Below are positions 40,850 to 51,171 of a stretch of 64,000 nt of DNA, in pieces. The notes beneath the pieces were generated by a model. It saw only the letters and a program-made list of their open reading frames with translations. It did not search any database and was not told the DNA's origin. The first letter of the stretch is position 1, and each line of letters begins with the position of its first letter. A program made the position numbers and the translations under genes. This DNA comes from Bartonella sp. 220B. Its GTDB lineage: Bacteria > Pseudomonadota > Alphaproteobacteria > Rhizobiales > Rhizobiaceae. The stretch spans positions 124,001 to 188,000 of the forward strand of contig NZ_JANHOI010000003.1 of the NCBI RefSeq assembly GCF_026930205.1, written 5' to 3'.

Positions 40850-41638
40850 ATGAATTTTATTCCTGTTCCTATCCTAGCAAAAGATCTTTCTGCTTTACAC
40901 CCGCAAGGGATAAGACATGGTTTTTTTACACGTCAAGCTGGTGTTTCAAAAAGTCTTTATCAAAGCCTTAATGTTGGCACAAATTCACATAATCAACCTG
41001 AACATATTGCACAAAATTGTCTTTTAATTGCCAATTATTTTGGTGTTGAGGTGCAAAACTTCGTTACTGTCAATCAAATACACTCCTGTGATGTTGTCGT
41101 CGTTGATCAAGCTTTTATTGGTGAAATTCCGAAAGCAGATGCTCTTGTTACCACCACACAAGGACTAGCAATCGGCATTCTTACAGCAGATTGTGGTCCA
41201 ATTCTCTTTGCTGATCCACAAGCAGGTGTCATCGCTGCAGCACATGCTGGCTGGCGAGGAAGTTTAAATGGAATTATAGAAAAAACAATTTGTGTGATGG
41301 AAGAACAAGGAGCCAAAAGACAATCAATCATTGCAGTTCTTGGACCTTGTATTGGTCCTTGTCATTACGAAGTAACAAGAGAATTTTACAACCAATTTAT
41401 TGATCGCCACAGCAAGTTTGAAAAATATTTTTTAAAAACAAATAAAGTCAATCATCTTCGTTTTAACCTATGGACATTCATTATGGAGCAATTAAAAGAA
41501 GCAGGAATCCACGCTTCTTGTGTAGAGCTTTGTACCTATCAAGATGAGAAACGTTTTTTTTCCTATCGCCGTGCGATACACCGCAAGGAATCTGATGACG
41601 GACGGCAAATTTCTGCTATTATACTGAAAAAGAGATAA
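40850..41638 (+). CDS. pgeF: Peptidoglycan editing factor PgeF (YfiH/laccase domain)
   Basis: The 262-residue protein has the Cu-oxidase_4 (YfiH) fold with the zinc-binding/catalytic triad: His78 in VNQIHSCD, Cys115 in LTADCGPILF and His132 in AHAGWRGSL, plus GPCIGPCHYEV. PgeF removes wrongly incorporated L-Ser from peptidoglycan precursors; older annotation calls it polyphenol oxidase. AAGGAAT precedes the ATG. It is the third gene of the lgt-midA-pgeF unit. Confidence 0.94.
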   Translation: MNFIPVPILAKDLSALHPQGIRHGFFTRQAGVSKSLYQSLNVGTNSHNQPEHIAQNCLLIANYFGVEVQNFVTVNQIHSCDVVVVDQAFIGEIPKADALVTTTQGLAIGILTADCGPILFADPQAGVIAAAHAGWRGSLNGIIEKTICVMEEQGAKRQSIIAVLGPCIGPCHYEVTREFYNQFIDRHSKFEKYFLKTNKVNHLRFNLWTFIMEQLKEAGIHASCVELCTYQDEKRFFSYRRAIHRKESDDGRQISAIILKKR

Positions 41639-42070
41639 ACATCCTTGAGTTCTAAAGAGAAGAGTAAAAGTGTACAAAACTTTTGTATCTCAAAATCTTA
41701 ACAAATGCTCTTAGAATATGGAACTTTATCACAAAATGATCTCTTAACTTGGAGAATATAAACGCTTTAACTGATGTTATTTTCAATATTTTCTTATGAT
41801 GGAAAAAATATTCATACATAAGGAATCATATATATTGTTATTGTTCTCTTATAACATAAAAGCCAAAAAGCTTAATCAAGGGTTCTTTTTTACCTCATAA
41901 CAAAAAAGAACACTGCTCAAAAATAACAAAAATTTTGGAAAAAGCGAAAACCAAACGCATAACTCTTTAACAATGAGAGATAAAATTGTAATGCTTTTGT
42001 AATTGTTATCTTGCAATCTGGTAACAAGAAATAAAAACCATCTCTACCGTGATTCTTTAGAGGTTCTACT
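41639..42070. other. Gap upstream of prs with a 10-bp AT-rich inverted repeat
   Basis: GTTCTTTTTT (41882-41891) and AAAAAAGAAC (41902-41911) form a perfect 10-bp stem around a 10-nt loop. It may be an old terminator. The remaining sequence should contain the prs promoter. No gene is seen. Confidence 0.4.
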
Positions 42071-43003
42071 ATGAAACTTTTCTGCGGCAATTCTAACCCA
42101 CGCCTTGCTGAGGATGTTACGAATTATTTAAATATTCCTTTAGGCAAAGCAACTGTGAAACGCTTTGCCGATCAAGAAATTTTTGTAGAATTACATGAAA
42201 ATGTACGCGGACAAGACGTGTTTGTTTTGCAATCCACATCCTACCCTGCCAACGATCACTTGATGGAATTGCTTATCATGATTGATGCGCTTCGCCGTTC
42301 CTCAGCCCGTCGTATTACAGCTGTGATCCCCTATTTTGGTTATGCCCGTCAAGATCGTAAACCTGGACCACGGACCCCGATTTCCGCAAAACTTGTTGCC
42401 AACCTGATTGCTGAAGCTGGAGCGCACCGTGTTTTAACTTTGGATCTTCATGCAGGACAAATTCAAGGCTTTTTTGATATTCCAACGGATAATCTCTATG
42501 CTGTTCCGGTTATTTCCCGAGATGTTAAAATGCACTACTCCCTTGAAAATGTTATTGTTGTTTCACCTGATGTTGGTGGTGTAGTGCGCGCACGCGCGCT
42601 TGCCAAGCGTCTTAACAGTTTACTTGCTATTGTTGATAAACGTCGTGAACGTCCTGGTGAATCAGAAGTTATGAATATTATTGGCGATGTCTCGGGAAAA
42701 GATTGTCTTTTGCTTGATGATATTGTTGATTCAGGTGGAACACTATGCAATGCAGCAAGTGCTCTCCTTAAACACGGTGCCAATAGTGTTACGGCTTACA
42801 TTACACACGGTGTTCTTTCTGGAAATGCTATTGAACGCATTACCAACTCAGAAATGAAAGAATTGGTTATTACAGATTCAATTATGCCAACAAAAGCAAT
42901 TGAAAATGCGCATAATATTCGTGTCTTACCAATTGCCGACCTCATTGGAGAAGCAATTGCCAGAACAGCAGCAGAACAATCTGTCTCAAGCTTATTTGGT
43001 TAA
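42071..43003 (+). CDS. prs: Ribose-phosphate pyrophosphokinase (PRPP synthase)
   Basis: Prs makes PRPP from ribose 5-phosphate and ATP for nucleotide, His and Trp synthesis. The 310-residue protein shows [16 protein letters not shown] at the start, the ATP-binding [13 protein letters not shown], the flexible-loop [11 protein letters not shown] and the PRPP-binding [17 protein letters not shown]. Length is typical of class I enzymes. Its stop overlaps by 4 nt the stop of the convergent ATPase gene. Confidence 0.98.
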   Translation: MKLFCGNSNPRLAEDVTNYLNIPLGKATVKRFADQEIFVELHENVRGQDVFVLQSTSYPANDHLMELLIMIDALRRSSARRITAVIPYFGYARQDRKPGPRTPISAKLVANLIAEAGAHRVLTLDLHAGQIQGFFDIPTDNLYAVPVISRDVKMHYSLENVIVVSPDVGGVVRARALAKRLNSLLAIVDKRRERPGESEVMNIIGDVSGKDCLLLDDIVDSGGTLCNAASALLKHGANSVTAYITHGVLSGNAIERITNSEMKELVITDSIMPTKAIENAHNIRVLPIADLIGEAIARTAAEQSVSSLFG

Positions 43004-44499
43004 GCTGGTCCCTTAGGATCTCCTGGTGCTGTTTCTACACCAAGTTCAGGAAAAGCGACAATGCGTTGACCATTAAAATGTGTATGAATAACAATAAATC
43101 CGCGTTCTTCAAAGTAAGTTAAGAGCCGGCGGGCACGGCTTAAAGAATGTGTTCCATAAAGGCGTGCCAAAAATGCATCGGATGGGCATGGTTTTCCACC
43201 TAAAGCAGCCTGTGCTACATGCAAAAAAACACCTTGGACATCATCTTCCAAACTTTCCGAGAGATGCAAAATGCGTTTCCAGTTTTCACTTACCGCAGTT
43301 TCTTCGTCAACGAAAGCCTGAGCAATAGCCAACTTACGCCGAAATTGTGCAAGATTTAAAAGATCTCCTGAGTGACCATGAATACGGCAACGAACCAAGA
43401 AATCTTGATAAAGCACTGCCGTTGAACGATAAAAAGCTTCAGGATCATCAAGAATTTCTCGAATAACACGTTCTGCTTGGATATCACGATCAACAACAGA
43501 AAGTTCAGGAAATAAGCTTGGTTTTTCTTCCAACGATTCTTGTTTTTTATGCACAGCTTCTTCTAATATCTCATGAACTGATTTTTCTCTCACCGGCTCT
43601 CGTGATTGCTTAAAGGGAATTAAAACTTCTTCCGGCGAAGCTGTAAAAACGAGTTCTTTTGCATCAACCCGCTCTGTTGGAAGAGGCATTAATTTGGGGC
43701 TAGAAGACCGTGCCAGTGTCTCAACAGGACCAATAACAATCGGTAAGGGGCGTCGTGATAAAGCAGGACCTAAAGCGATAAAATGCCCCCGTTCAAGATC
43801 TCTAAACATTTCCGCTTGACGACGCTCCATTCCCAAAAGATCAGCAGCGCGCACCATATCAATATCTAAAAAAGTTCGCCCTATTAAAAAATTTGATGCT
43901 TCAGCAGCTACGTTTTTGGCAAGTTTAGCCAAACGCTGCGTAGCAATCACACCGGCAAGACCACGTTTGCGCCCTCGACACATAAGATTGGTCATAGCAC
44001 TAAGCGAAATCTTACGCGCCTCATCAGAAACCTCTCCTGCCGCAGTTGGAGCAAACAATTGTGCTTCATCGACAACAACAAGCATGGGATACCAATAATC
44101 ACGTTCCACATCAAACAGTGCACCAAGAAAAGCACCCACAGCGCGCATCTGTTGTTCAGTCTCCAAACCTTCAAGATTGAACACCGCTGAAACCCGATGT
44201 TGGCGAATGCGATGAGCAATACGTGTCAATTCGAGTTCGCTGCGTTGCGCTTCAACGACAACATGACCAAATTTATCTGCTAAAGTTACAAAATCACCCT
44301 CTGGATCGATCACACAATGTTGCACCCATGAAGCGCTTTGTTCAAGAAGACGACGAAGAAGATGTGATTTTCCTGAACCCGAATTGCCCTGCACAAGAAG
44401 ACGCGTCGCCAATAATTCTTCTAAATCGACAAATGCCGGCACGGATTTATGCAAAGCTCTACATTCTGCCGTATCACCCAAGGCAATCTCAACCTTCAT
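43000..44499 (-). CDS. HerA/DUF87-type ATP-binding protein
   Basis: The start at 44499 ([10 protein letters not shown]) follows CTGGAGATGTT and gives 499 residues; an ATG at 44559 is possible. An N-terminal P-loop of the HerA/FtsK class has Walker [15 protein letters not shown] (residues 37-50), Walker [14 protein letters not shown] and a [11 protein letters not shown] sensor. Residues after about 300 are a variable helical linker, and the last 130 look like winged-helix modules. HerA-class ATPases move or remodel DNA. No NurA-type nuclease is adjacent, so the partner is unknown. Confidence 0.85.
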   Translation of the reverse strand: MKVEIALGDTAECRALHKSVPAFVDLEELLATRLLVQGNSGSGKSHLLRRLLEQSASWVQHCVIDPEGDFVTLADKFGHVVVEAQRSELELTRIAHRIRQHRVSAVFNLEGLETEQQMRAVGAFLGALFDVERDYWYPMLVVVDEAQLFAPTAAGEVSDEARKISLSAMTNLMCRGRKRGLAGVIATQRLAKLAKNVAAEASNFLIGRTFLDIDMVRAADLLGMERRQAEMFRDLERGHFIALGPALSRRPLPIVIGPVETLARSSSPKLMPLPTERVDAKELVFTASPEEVLIPFKQSREPVREKSVHEILEEAVHKKQESLEEKPSLFPELSVVDRDIQAERVIREILDDPEAFYRSTAVLYQDFLVRCRIHGHSGDLLNLAQFRRKLAIAQAFVDEETAVSENWKRILHLSESLEDDVQGVFLHVAQAALGGKPCPSDAFLARLYGTHSLSRARRLLTYFEERGFIVIHTHFNGQRIVAFPELGVETAPGDPKGPA

Positions 44500-44652
44500 A
44501 ACATCTCCAGTATTTGATTTTGAATATATCGGCTCATATTTATCCTCCATCGAAACCATGTTTGTAACATTTCCTCTTATCTAACGATAGAAATCATCGA
44601 TTTTTCCCACAACTCTTGCATCTGTAAACAGTTTGAATTATAGAATGGTCTT

Positions 44653-44681
44653 CTGCGTAGACACCCTTGGAGGCAACGCAG
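44653..44681 (+). promoter_or_regulatory. Hairpin in the rplY leader
   Basis: CTGCGT (44653-44658) pairs perfectly with ACGCAG (44676-44681). Inside is a smaller CCT-TGG-AGG hairpin. It lies about 100 nt before the rplY start, inside the likely leader, and could be an autoregulatory site as in other ribosomal protein operons. This is inference only. Confidence 0.35.
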
Positions 44682-44779
44682 GATGGAGCAATCGCTGCTT
44701 AGCAACGTATATCTTCATATTCATACAAAACTGTTGTTGGTTTTTAATGAATCTCCAATCATATAAAAGGACTTAAACT

Positions 44780-45406
44780 ATGAGCAAAAGCTATACTCTT
44801 AAGGCCGAAATACGCGAACGGGTTGGTAAGGGGTCCTCCCGTGAACTTCGTCGCAACGGTCTTATTCCTGCTATCATTTATGGTGAAAAACAGCCCCCTT
44901 TAGCAATCACAGTTCCCTATAAGGAAATTTTCTACAAAATTCATGCTGGTGGCTTTCGTACTACCATTGTAACTCTTGTCATTGGCAAACAAAAAATTAC
45001 AGTATTACCAAAAGATTATCAACTCGATCCCGTGCGTGACTTTCCCTTACACGTAGATTTCTTACGTATTTCAGCGCAATCTGTTGTGGAAGTGAATATT
45101 CCTGTACACTTCCTCAATGAAGACACAGCTCCTGGACTTAAAAAGGGAGGCGTGCTCAATATTGTTCGCCACGAAATTGAATGTACGGCTCCGGCTAATG
45201 CTATTCCTGAAGCGATTGAGATTGATCTCGCCAGCTATTCTATTGGTGATTCTATCCATATTTCAGCGGTGCAGCTGCCAGAAGGAGTCACTCCAGTCAT
45301 CCAAGATCGAAACTTTACCATTGCAACTATCGCAGCTCCTGCTGGTTTGGATATCGGTGATGACGCTCTCGAACAAGACAATGAAGAGAACAACGAAAAA
45401 AATTGA
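44780..45406 (+). CDS. rplY: 50S ribosomal protein L25 (Ctc form)
   Basis: The 208-residue protein binds 5S rRNA in the large subunit. The N-terminal L25 domain (residues 1-95) contains [19 protein letters not shown] and LIPAIIYG. The C-terminal TL5/Ctc extension carries the fold seen in long L25 forms, and the tail is very acidic (EQDNEENNE). AAAGGAC precedes the ATG. It is followed by a GC hairpin and then pth, a usual pairing. Confidence 0.97.
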   Translation: MSKSYTLKAEIRERVGKGSSRELRRNGLIPAIIYGEKQPPLAITVPYKEIFYKIHAGGFRTTIVTLVIGKQKITVLPKDYQLDPVRDFPLHVDFLRISAQSVVEVNIPVHFLNEDTAPGLKKGGVLNIVRHEIECTAPANAIPEAIEIDLASYSIGDSIHISAVQLPEGVTPVIQDRNFTIATIAAPAGLDIGDDALEQDNEENNEKN

Positions 45407-45416
45407 TAATTTCAAC

Positions 45417-45436
45417 AGGCGGGATTTTTCCCGCCT
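45417..45436 (+). terminator. GC hairpin between rplY and pth
   Basis: AGGCGGG (45417-45423) pairs with CCCGCCT (45430-45436) around ATTTTT. There is no strong T-run after it, so it may attenuate rather than stop transcription into pth. Confidence 0.6.
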
Positions 45437-45484
45437 TAACTTATAAAAAATTTATTAATCCCTTACACTTTATTGAAGGTGCAC

Positions 45485-46069
45485 ATGTGGCTTATTGCTG
45501 GTCTTGGCAATCCTGGTTCACAATATCGAAATAACCGCCATAATATCGGGTTCATGGCTGTTGATGCTATTTATCAAACCTTTTCTTTTTCTCCGTGGTC
45601 AAAAAAGTTTCAAGCCAAAATCTCCAATGGTTTTATAAATGATGAAAAAACCTTTCTTATAAAACCTCAAACTTTCATGAATCTCTCTGGCCAAGCCATT
45701 GGTGAAGCTTTGCGATTTTATAAATTAGATTTAAAAAATTTGATTGTCATTTATGACGAATTAGACTTACCACCAGGAAAAGTACGTGTAAAAATTGGTG
45801 GAGGTAATAATGGACATAATGGTATAAAATCCATTGATACCCATTGTGGTACTGATTATTACCGTATACGCTTAGGAATTGGACGCCCCCATTCCAAGGA
45901 ACTTGTTCATCAGCATGTTTTGGGAAATTTTACAAAATCCGACCAAGAATGGCTTCCCCCTCTTTTAGAGGCAATTGCGAAGAGTATTACGCTTTTCATA
46001 AAGGGCGATCAATGTCTTTTTATGAATGAAATCGCGCAAGCAATAAAAAACAAAGATCCGCTCTCATAG
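45485..46069 (+). CDS. pth: Peptidyl-tRNA hydrolase Pth
   Basis: Pth recycles peptidyl-tRNA by cutting the ester bond. The start at 45485 ([11 protein letters not shown]) matches the family; the ATG at 45473 adds four residues. The protein has 194 residues with [20 protein letters not shown], which contains the catalytic His near residue 20, [27 protein letters not shown] and [13 protein letters not shown]. It lies 78 nt behind rplY. Confidence 0.97.
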   Translation: MWLIAGLGNPGSQYRNNRHNIGFMAVDAIYQTFSFSPWSKKFQAKISNGFINDEKTFLIKPQTFMNLSGQAIGEALRFYKLDLKNLIVIYDELDLPPGKVRVKIGGGNNGHNGIKSIDTHCGTDYYRIRLGIGRPHSKELVHQHVLGNFTKSDQEWLPPLLEAIAKSITLFIKGDQCLFMNEIAQAIKNKDPLS

Positions 46070-46141
46070 TCCATTTTCTAGGAGACAAAATAATCACACG
46101 TCATACAATCCTTGTATATAGTGCTCTCTTTTTTTGAGAAG

Positions 46142-46185
46142 AAGAGCATTTTAAAAAAACAAAAACTATCAAAAGATGCTCTTCG
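46142..46185. terminator. Inverted repeat between convergent pth and L,D-transpeptidase
   Basis: GAAGAGCAT (46142-46150) and ATGCTCTTC (46177-46185) form a perfect 9-bp stem with an A/T-rich 26-nt loop. A mirrored arrangement between convergent genes suggests a shared terminator, though T-runs lie inside the loop rather than after the stem. Confidence 0.45.
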
Positions 46186-46203
46186 AAGGCATCCTTCTTG
46201 GAA

Positions 46204-46947
46204 TTAAAAAAAACCATCTGGATTAATAGTAGACTGTAGCGGATCATACAGATGTGATTGTTGACTTAAAACTCTAGATGGAGCGTCATTACGTTGCAAT
46301 ACCACCACGCGCGCACCAACAGGAACACGATCATAAAGATCAATGATATCTTGATTAAGCAAACGAATACATCCGCTTGAAATAGCACGACCAATTGACC
46401 ATGACTCGTGCGAACCATGAATGCGGAAAAGTGTATCCTGTCCATTTTTGAAAAGGTAAAGCGCTCGTGCACCCAATGGATTATCAGGTCCTGGTGCCAT
46501 TCCTTTTCCCAAATGACCATAACGTTCTGGTTCTCGCGCCATCATTGCCGCAGTAGGAGCCCAATTTGGCCACCGGCGCTTGCGCTGCACAACCCCCTCA
46601 CCTTCAAATGCCAGCCCTTCTTTACCAACCCCAATACCGTAACGCAAAGCTTTCCCATTTTTACCAATAAGGTAAAGGAAACACTCCTGAGTATCTATAA
46701 CTAATGTCCCAGGTGGATAGGACGTATAATAAAGCACTTCTTGACGCCAAAACTTCGGATCAATAGTCGAAAGATCGATAGCAGGTAATAAATAAGGCTC
46801 ATTGGTTACAGGTCCGTACAAAGACTGCATTTCTGCTGGAATATATCGAACTTGTTGAGAAGAAACAAACGACATATCTGAATGACGTGTAGCACATCCA
46901 ACCAAAGCCAAAGGCACTGCAATTAAAAAAACACGACGAGATAACAC
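46204..46947 (-). CDS. L,D-transpeptidase (YkuD domain), lipoprotein-like
   Basis: The 247-residue protein has a GTG start behind GGAGA, a signal peptide with two Arg and the lipobox LVGC (Cys18). The YkuD catalytic domain spans about residues 80-225, with His177 in FRIHGSHESWSIG and the nucleophile Cys193 in AISSGCIRLLNQD. These enzymes make 3-3 crosslinks or attach proteins to peptidoglycan. It is probably envelope-anchored. Confidence 0.92.
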   Translation of the reverse strand: MLSRRVFLIAVPLALVGCATRHSDMSFVSSQQVRYIPAEMQSLYGPVTNEPYLLPAIDLSTIDPKFWRQEVLYYTSYPPGTLVIDTQECFLYLIGKNGKALRYGIGVGKEGLAFEGEGVVQRKRRWPNWAPTAAMMAREPERYGHLGKGMAPGPDNPLGARALYLFKNGQDTLFRIHGSHESWSIGRAISSGCIRLLNQDIIDLYDRVPVGARVVVLQRNDAPSRVLSQQSHLYDPLQSTINPDGFF

Positions 46948-47232
46948 TCTTATATTTTCTCCAATTAACTCTTTATGTAGACTTGCATACTATGAAAAAC
47001 TTAGCATATTGTTAACGTTAATTTGAAATTTCCTTAAATTATGGGGAGAAAAAATCTTTAAACATGATAAAAAAGGCATTCCCCCTCTTCGAAATAGACT
47101 TTTTTCTTCTCTACAGCAACAGGAGACTATGACTCTTCTCAAAATGTGCTATAAAAACGCCAAAGACACCTTATCTTGACCATAAAATCAATAGAAATCT
47201 TGATCATAAAATGAATAGAAAAGAAGACGCTC

Positions 47233-48336
47233 ATGGGTTTTAAATGCGGTATTGTGGGATTACCTAATGTTGGTAAATCAACTCTTTTTAATGCATTAAC
47301 GAAAACAGCTACAGCACAAGCTGCTAATTATCCTTTTTGTACAATCGAACCCAATACCGGTGAAGTCGCTGTTCCAGATTTGCGAATGGAAAAAATTGCA
47401 TTTATCGCTGGTTCAAAAGAAATTATTCCCACACGTATCAGCTTTGTTGATATTGCTGGACTCGTACGTGGTGCCTCAAAAGGCGAAGGTTTAGGCAATA
47501 AATTTTTGGCAAATATCCGTGAAGTTGATGCTATTATTCATGTTTTACGCTGTTTCCAAGATGATGATATTACCCATGTAGAAGGCCGCATTGATCCTGT
47601 TTCTGATGCCACAACAGTTGAAACAGAACTTATGCTTGCAGATCTTGAAAGCTTAGAGCGACGAATCGTACAAATCCGTAAACGTGCAACCGGCAAAGAG
47701 AAAGAAGCTCTCACAATTCTCCCCATGATGGAAGCAGCATTAAATCTATTGCAGAAAGGAAGCCCTGTCCGGTTGCTCCTTAAAGAAATCTCTTCCGATG
47801 AATATCGCATCCTTGATAATTTAAATCTTTTAACTTCCAAACCTGTACTTTATGTCTGCAATGTGAGCGAAAATGACGCTGCTCATGGAAATAACTTTAC
47901 CAAAATGGTTGAAAAAATGGCAACAGAGCAAAATGCTCAAAGCATTATCATTTCTGCTGCTATCGAAGCTGAAATCACCCAACTTAATGATGCAGAAGCC
48001 TCAGAATATCTTCATGCTCTAGAGCTCTTTGAACCAAGTCTCAATCGCCTCATTCGCGCTGGCTATTCTTTGCTTGACTTGATTACTTATTTCACCTGTG
48101 GACCTAAAGAAACACGCGCTTGGACAATTACACGTGGTACTAAAGCGCCTCAAGCAGCTGGTGTGATCCACTCAGACTTTGAACGTGGCTTTATTCGCGC
48201 CCAAACAATCAGCTACGATGATTATATTGCTCTGGGTGGAGAAAACGGCGCGAAAGAAGCGGGCAAAGCCCGTGATGAAGGCAAAGAATACATCGTACAA
48301 GATGGTGATATCATGCTGTTTAAACATAATACTTAA
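47233..48336 (+). CDS. ychF: Redox-regulated ATPase YchF (Obg family)
   Basis: The 367-residue protein has the P-loop GLPNVGKSTLFNALT, switch region PFCTIEPNTG, DIAGLVRGASKGEGLGN, and NVSE in place of NKxD, which explains the preference of YchF for ATP over GTP. A coiled-coil insertion and the C-terminal TGS domain (FTCGPKETRAWTI to DGDIMLFKHN) follow. It binds ribosomes and modulates stress responses. In relatives it is commonly near pth and rplY, as here. Confidence 0.97.
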   Translation: MGFKCGIVGLPNVGKSTLFNALTKTATAQAANYPFCTIEPNTGEVAVPDLRMEKIAFIAGSKEIIPTRISFVDIAGLVRGASKGEGLGNKFLANIREVDAIIHVLRCFQDDDITHVEGRIDPVSDATTVETELMLADLESLERRIVQIRKRATGKEKEALTILPMMEAALNLLQKGSPVRLLLKEISSDEYRILDNLNLLTSKPVLYVCNVSENDAAHGNNFTKMVEKMATEQNAQSIIISAAIEAEITQLNDAEASEYLHALELFEPSLNRLIRAGYSLLDLITYFTCGPKETRAWTITRGTKAPQAAGVIHSDFERGFIRAQTISYDDYIALGGENGAKEAGKARDEGKEYIVQDGDIMLFKHNT

Positions 48337-48483
48337 AACTCACCTCATCCTAATATTTCATCTTGAATGATATAATAATTTCACAGGGAAGCCTTGCTTT
48401 ACGACCATAAAAAACAATGCTGTCATATTTCATATTATGGCTTATGGCAGCACTGTTCTGTCACAAAAGAATGGAAATACAAA

Positions 48484-48924
48484 TCAGCGTGTCCAATGTC
48501 CTTCGTACTTAAATGTTGGAGCCTCTTTTAAAGAATCCTTTGTTGCATTAGTAATAAGCTTCCATTTGCCATAATCATTGATCATTTGGATTGTTTCTGG
48601 AGCAATAACCACATAACTTTCTCCTATCCCAAGGAAACCACCAACAGCAATAACAAATCCCGCAATGTTATTGTCACGCAAAATAATATCTTTTACTTCA
48701 CCAATATTTTCATTTTCCACATTGTATATATTTGCACCAATAAGGCTTGAAGCAACAAAATCAGTTGCTAAAGGTGTAACATAACGCACTGACATATCTG
48801 ACCTTACCTGTACAATACCCGTCGAAGAAATCATTTCAGGTTCAGAAGGTACTGCAAAAGACTGCGCATACGCACTAGAAACCATCAAAACTGACATAAG
48901 AGTAGTACATGCAATTTTCTTCAT
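48484..48924 (-). CDS. PRC-barrel domain-containing protein, secreted
   Basis: The 146-residue protein has a clear signal peptide (MKKIACTTLMSVLMVSSAYAQS, cleavage after AYA). A PRC-barrel domain spans about residues 50-125: ATDFVASSLIGANIYNVENE, IGEVKDIILRDNNIAGFVIAV and GESYVVIAPETI. In this order such secreted PRC-barrel proteins are common and uncharacterised. It is monocistronic, downstream of petC on the same strand. Confidence 0.85.
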   Translation of the reverse strand: MKKIACTTLMSVLMVSSAYAQSFAVPSEPEMISSTGIVQVRSDMSVRYVTPLATDFVASSLIGANIYNVENENIGEVKDIILRDNNIAGFVIAVGGFLGIGESYVVIAPETIQMINDYGKWKLITNATKDSLKEAPTFKYEGHWTR

Positions 48925-49035
48925 TTTAACATCTCCGTTTTCACTTTGCTTTCAATTTTATCAAACTCAATGCATCATAAACAGATTTGTTCCCTAGGCT
49001 CTTCCAAGATCAATATCTCTAAGCTTTTCTCCTTT

Positions 49036-49917
49036 TCAGTCTTTTTTTATCCTCTCTCCCAATTTGTCTTCTAAACAACGCCAGATACAGACTTTTAAAA
49101 TATAAATCAGTCCTCCTAAAATGATTAAAAATAAGATGACACGAAAACCCGTTTTTTTCCGAATTTCCATGTGGGGATCAGCAGCCCACATCAGAAAAGC
49201 AGAGACATCCCGTGCATATTGTTCAACTGTTTCCTGGACTTCATCCCCATAGGACACAACGCCATCATGTAATGGAGGCGCCATAGTTAAAGTATCGCTT
49301 GCAATAAAATAAGGATTATACCAATAACCTTCAGCAATTTTTGTATTTTCTGGTGCCTTTTGATATCCTGTTAACAGAGCTGTAATATAATCTGGACCCG
49401 CCGTATTGTAATGCATTAATACATCAGAAATAATAGCAGGAAATGGCAAAGATATGGCGCGCGCGCGCACCATCAACGAAAGATCTGGAGGATAAGCACC
49501 ATTAAGAATAAATTTTTCTTCTTCTTCATTAGCAAAAGGGGAAGGAAAAGTGTCTGTTGCAATACCAGCACGTTTAAAAAATTTTCCTTCTCGATTAGGT
49601 CCATCGCTCACTTCATATTGCTTGGCGAAATCCTGAATCTGTTTTTGATCATAGCCTAACGCCTTTAAATCACGAAAAGCCACATATTTCAGCCCATGGC
49701 AACTGGAACAAACCTGTTTATAAACCTTTAACCCACGCCGCAGCTGTGCCTTATCATAAACTCCAAATGGTCCTGAAAAACTCCATTCTTGTTTTTTAGG
49801 AACGCGTAATGGGAAAGAAACAAACTCTTGCTCTTTATCAGAAACGTCACGCGCAACACTCTGAAAAGGAAGACTAACCACCGCTATAATAATCAATCCA
49901 ATAAAAACATTCACCAT
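49036..49917 (-). CDS. petC: Cytochrome c1 of the bc1 complex
   Basis: This is the heme-c subunit of ubiquinol-cytochrome c reductase. The 293-residue protein has a signal sequence, the heme site CSSCHG (Cys70, Cys73, His74), an axial-Met region (YNPYFIASDTLTMAPPL) and a C-terminal membrane anchor (ILFLIILGGLIYILKV). Its start overlaps the end of petB by 7 nt. It is last in petABC. Confidence 0.96.
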   Translation of the reverse strand: MVNVFIGLIIIAVVSLPFQSVARDVSDKEQEFVSFPLRVPKKQEWSFSGPFGVYDKAQLRRGLKVYKQVCSSCHGLKYVAFRDLKALGYDQKQIQDFAKQYEVSDGPNREGKFFKRAGIATDTFPSPFANEEEEKFILNGAYPPDLSLMVRARAISLPFPAIISDVLMHYNTAGPDYITALLTGYQKAPENTKIAEGYWYNPYFIASDTLTMAPPLHDGVVSYGDEVQETVEQYARDVSAFLMWAADPHMEIRKKTGFRVILFLIILGGLIYILKVCIWRCLEDKLGERIKKD

Positions 49918-51167
49918 AATTTACTTTTTCTTTGGTTCATATCTTCAGTAATTGAAGAAGGAAGAGAACGCCCCTTTTCAAAAATAGGAAGGATCGGCAA
50001 AACAACCAAAAAGAATATAAAATAATAAGCGATTGCTAAGTACGTCCATAAAAAAGTGCTATCACTTATTTCTCTTGACCCTAACCAACCAAGAAAAAGA
50101 ACATCAACAATAAATGCCCAAAAGAAAATTTTATAAAGAGGTCTATATCTTGCGGAGCATATTTTAGAACGATCTAACCATGGAACAAAAATCAGAACAA
50201 AAACTGAACTCACGACAAGAAGAACACCTAGAAAAGTTGATGAAAGAGCACCAATATTAAAAGTTATAGCACGCAGCATCGTATAAAAAGGTAGAAAATA
50301 CCATTCCGGCACAACACGAAGAGGCGCTTTTAAAGGATCAGCAACGCTATAATTTTCAGCCTGTCCCATATAATCGGGCATATAAAACAAAAACCAAGCA
50401 AAAAAGATTAGAAAAACAATAATAGCAAAAATATCTTTGATAAGCGCATAAGGTGCAAAAGGAACAATTTCCTTCTCGAATTGTATTGGAAGACCGGTCG
50501 GATTACCCTGTCCAACTTGGTGAAGTGCCCAAATATGCAGCCCAACAAGAAAAAGCAAAACAAATGACAAAAAATAATGAAAAACATAAAAACGGTTCAA
50601 CGTCGGTTGTCCTACGCTATAACCACCAAGAAGTGCCTCATGCAACCATGTCCCCATCAAAGGAATAGCTTTTACAAGTCCAACAACCACTGAAGCCGCA
50701 GAAACAGACATCATCCCCCAAACCAGCACATAACCAAAAAATGCTGTTGCCATCATGATCATATAGATACAAATGCCCGTGATCCAAACCATTTCTCGCA
50801 TATTCTTATAAGAACCATAATAAAGTCCACGTGCTAAATGGATATAAAGAGCAATAAAAAAGAACGAAGATCCTACACAATGCCATGGACGAAAAAGCCA
50901 ACCAAACTGCCCCTCTCGTCTAAATCTTTCACCAGTTTCAAAAGCCAAATGAACATCTGGCACATAATGCAGCGCCAAGACAATACCAGTCAAAAGTTGT
51001 GATAAAAGCATAACGGTCAAAATACCGCCAAATGTATAAAAATAATTCAGGTTACGGGGTACCGGAAAAATAACAAATGCATTATAAAAAAAACGGGGAA
51101 GAGGTAAACGCTTATCAAACCAACGGGCAACAGCACTTTTAGGAATATAGGGAGAAAATTTGGTCAT
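49911..51167 (-). CDS. petB: Cytochrome b of the bc1 complex
   Basis: This is the central membrane subunit that binds two b-type hemes and the quinone sites. The 418-residue protein has eight or more membrane segments, a helix B/D His pattern (HYVPDVHLAF, PWHCVGSSFFF; FHYFLSFVLLFLVGLHIWALH), the Q-site loop GYVLVWGMMS and the PEWYF motif (VPEWYFLPFYTML). The start lies 4 nt after the Rieske gene stop, showing tight coupling. Confidence 0.97.
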   Translation of the reverse strand: MTKFSPYIPKSAVARWFDKRLPLPRFFYNAFVIFPVPRNLNYFYTFGGILTVMLLSQLLTGIVLALHYVPDVHLAFETGERFRREGQFGWLFRPWHCVGSSFFFIALYIHLARGLYYGSYKNMREMVWITGICIYMIMMATAFFGYVLVWGMMSVSAASVVVGLVKAIPLMGTWLHEALLGGYSVGQPTLNRFYVFHYFLSFVLLFLVGLHIWALHQVGQGNPTGLPIQFEKEIVPFAPYALIKDIFAIIVFLIFFAWFLFYMPDYMGQAENYSVADPLKAPLRVVPEWYFLPFYTMLRAITFNIGALSSTFLGVLLVVSSVFVLIFVPWLDRSKICSARYRPLYKIFFWAFIVDVLFLGWLGSREISDSTFLWTYLAIAYYFIFFLVVLPILPIFEKGRSLPSSITEDMNQRKSKLW

Positions 51168-51171
51168 CCTC

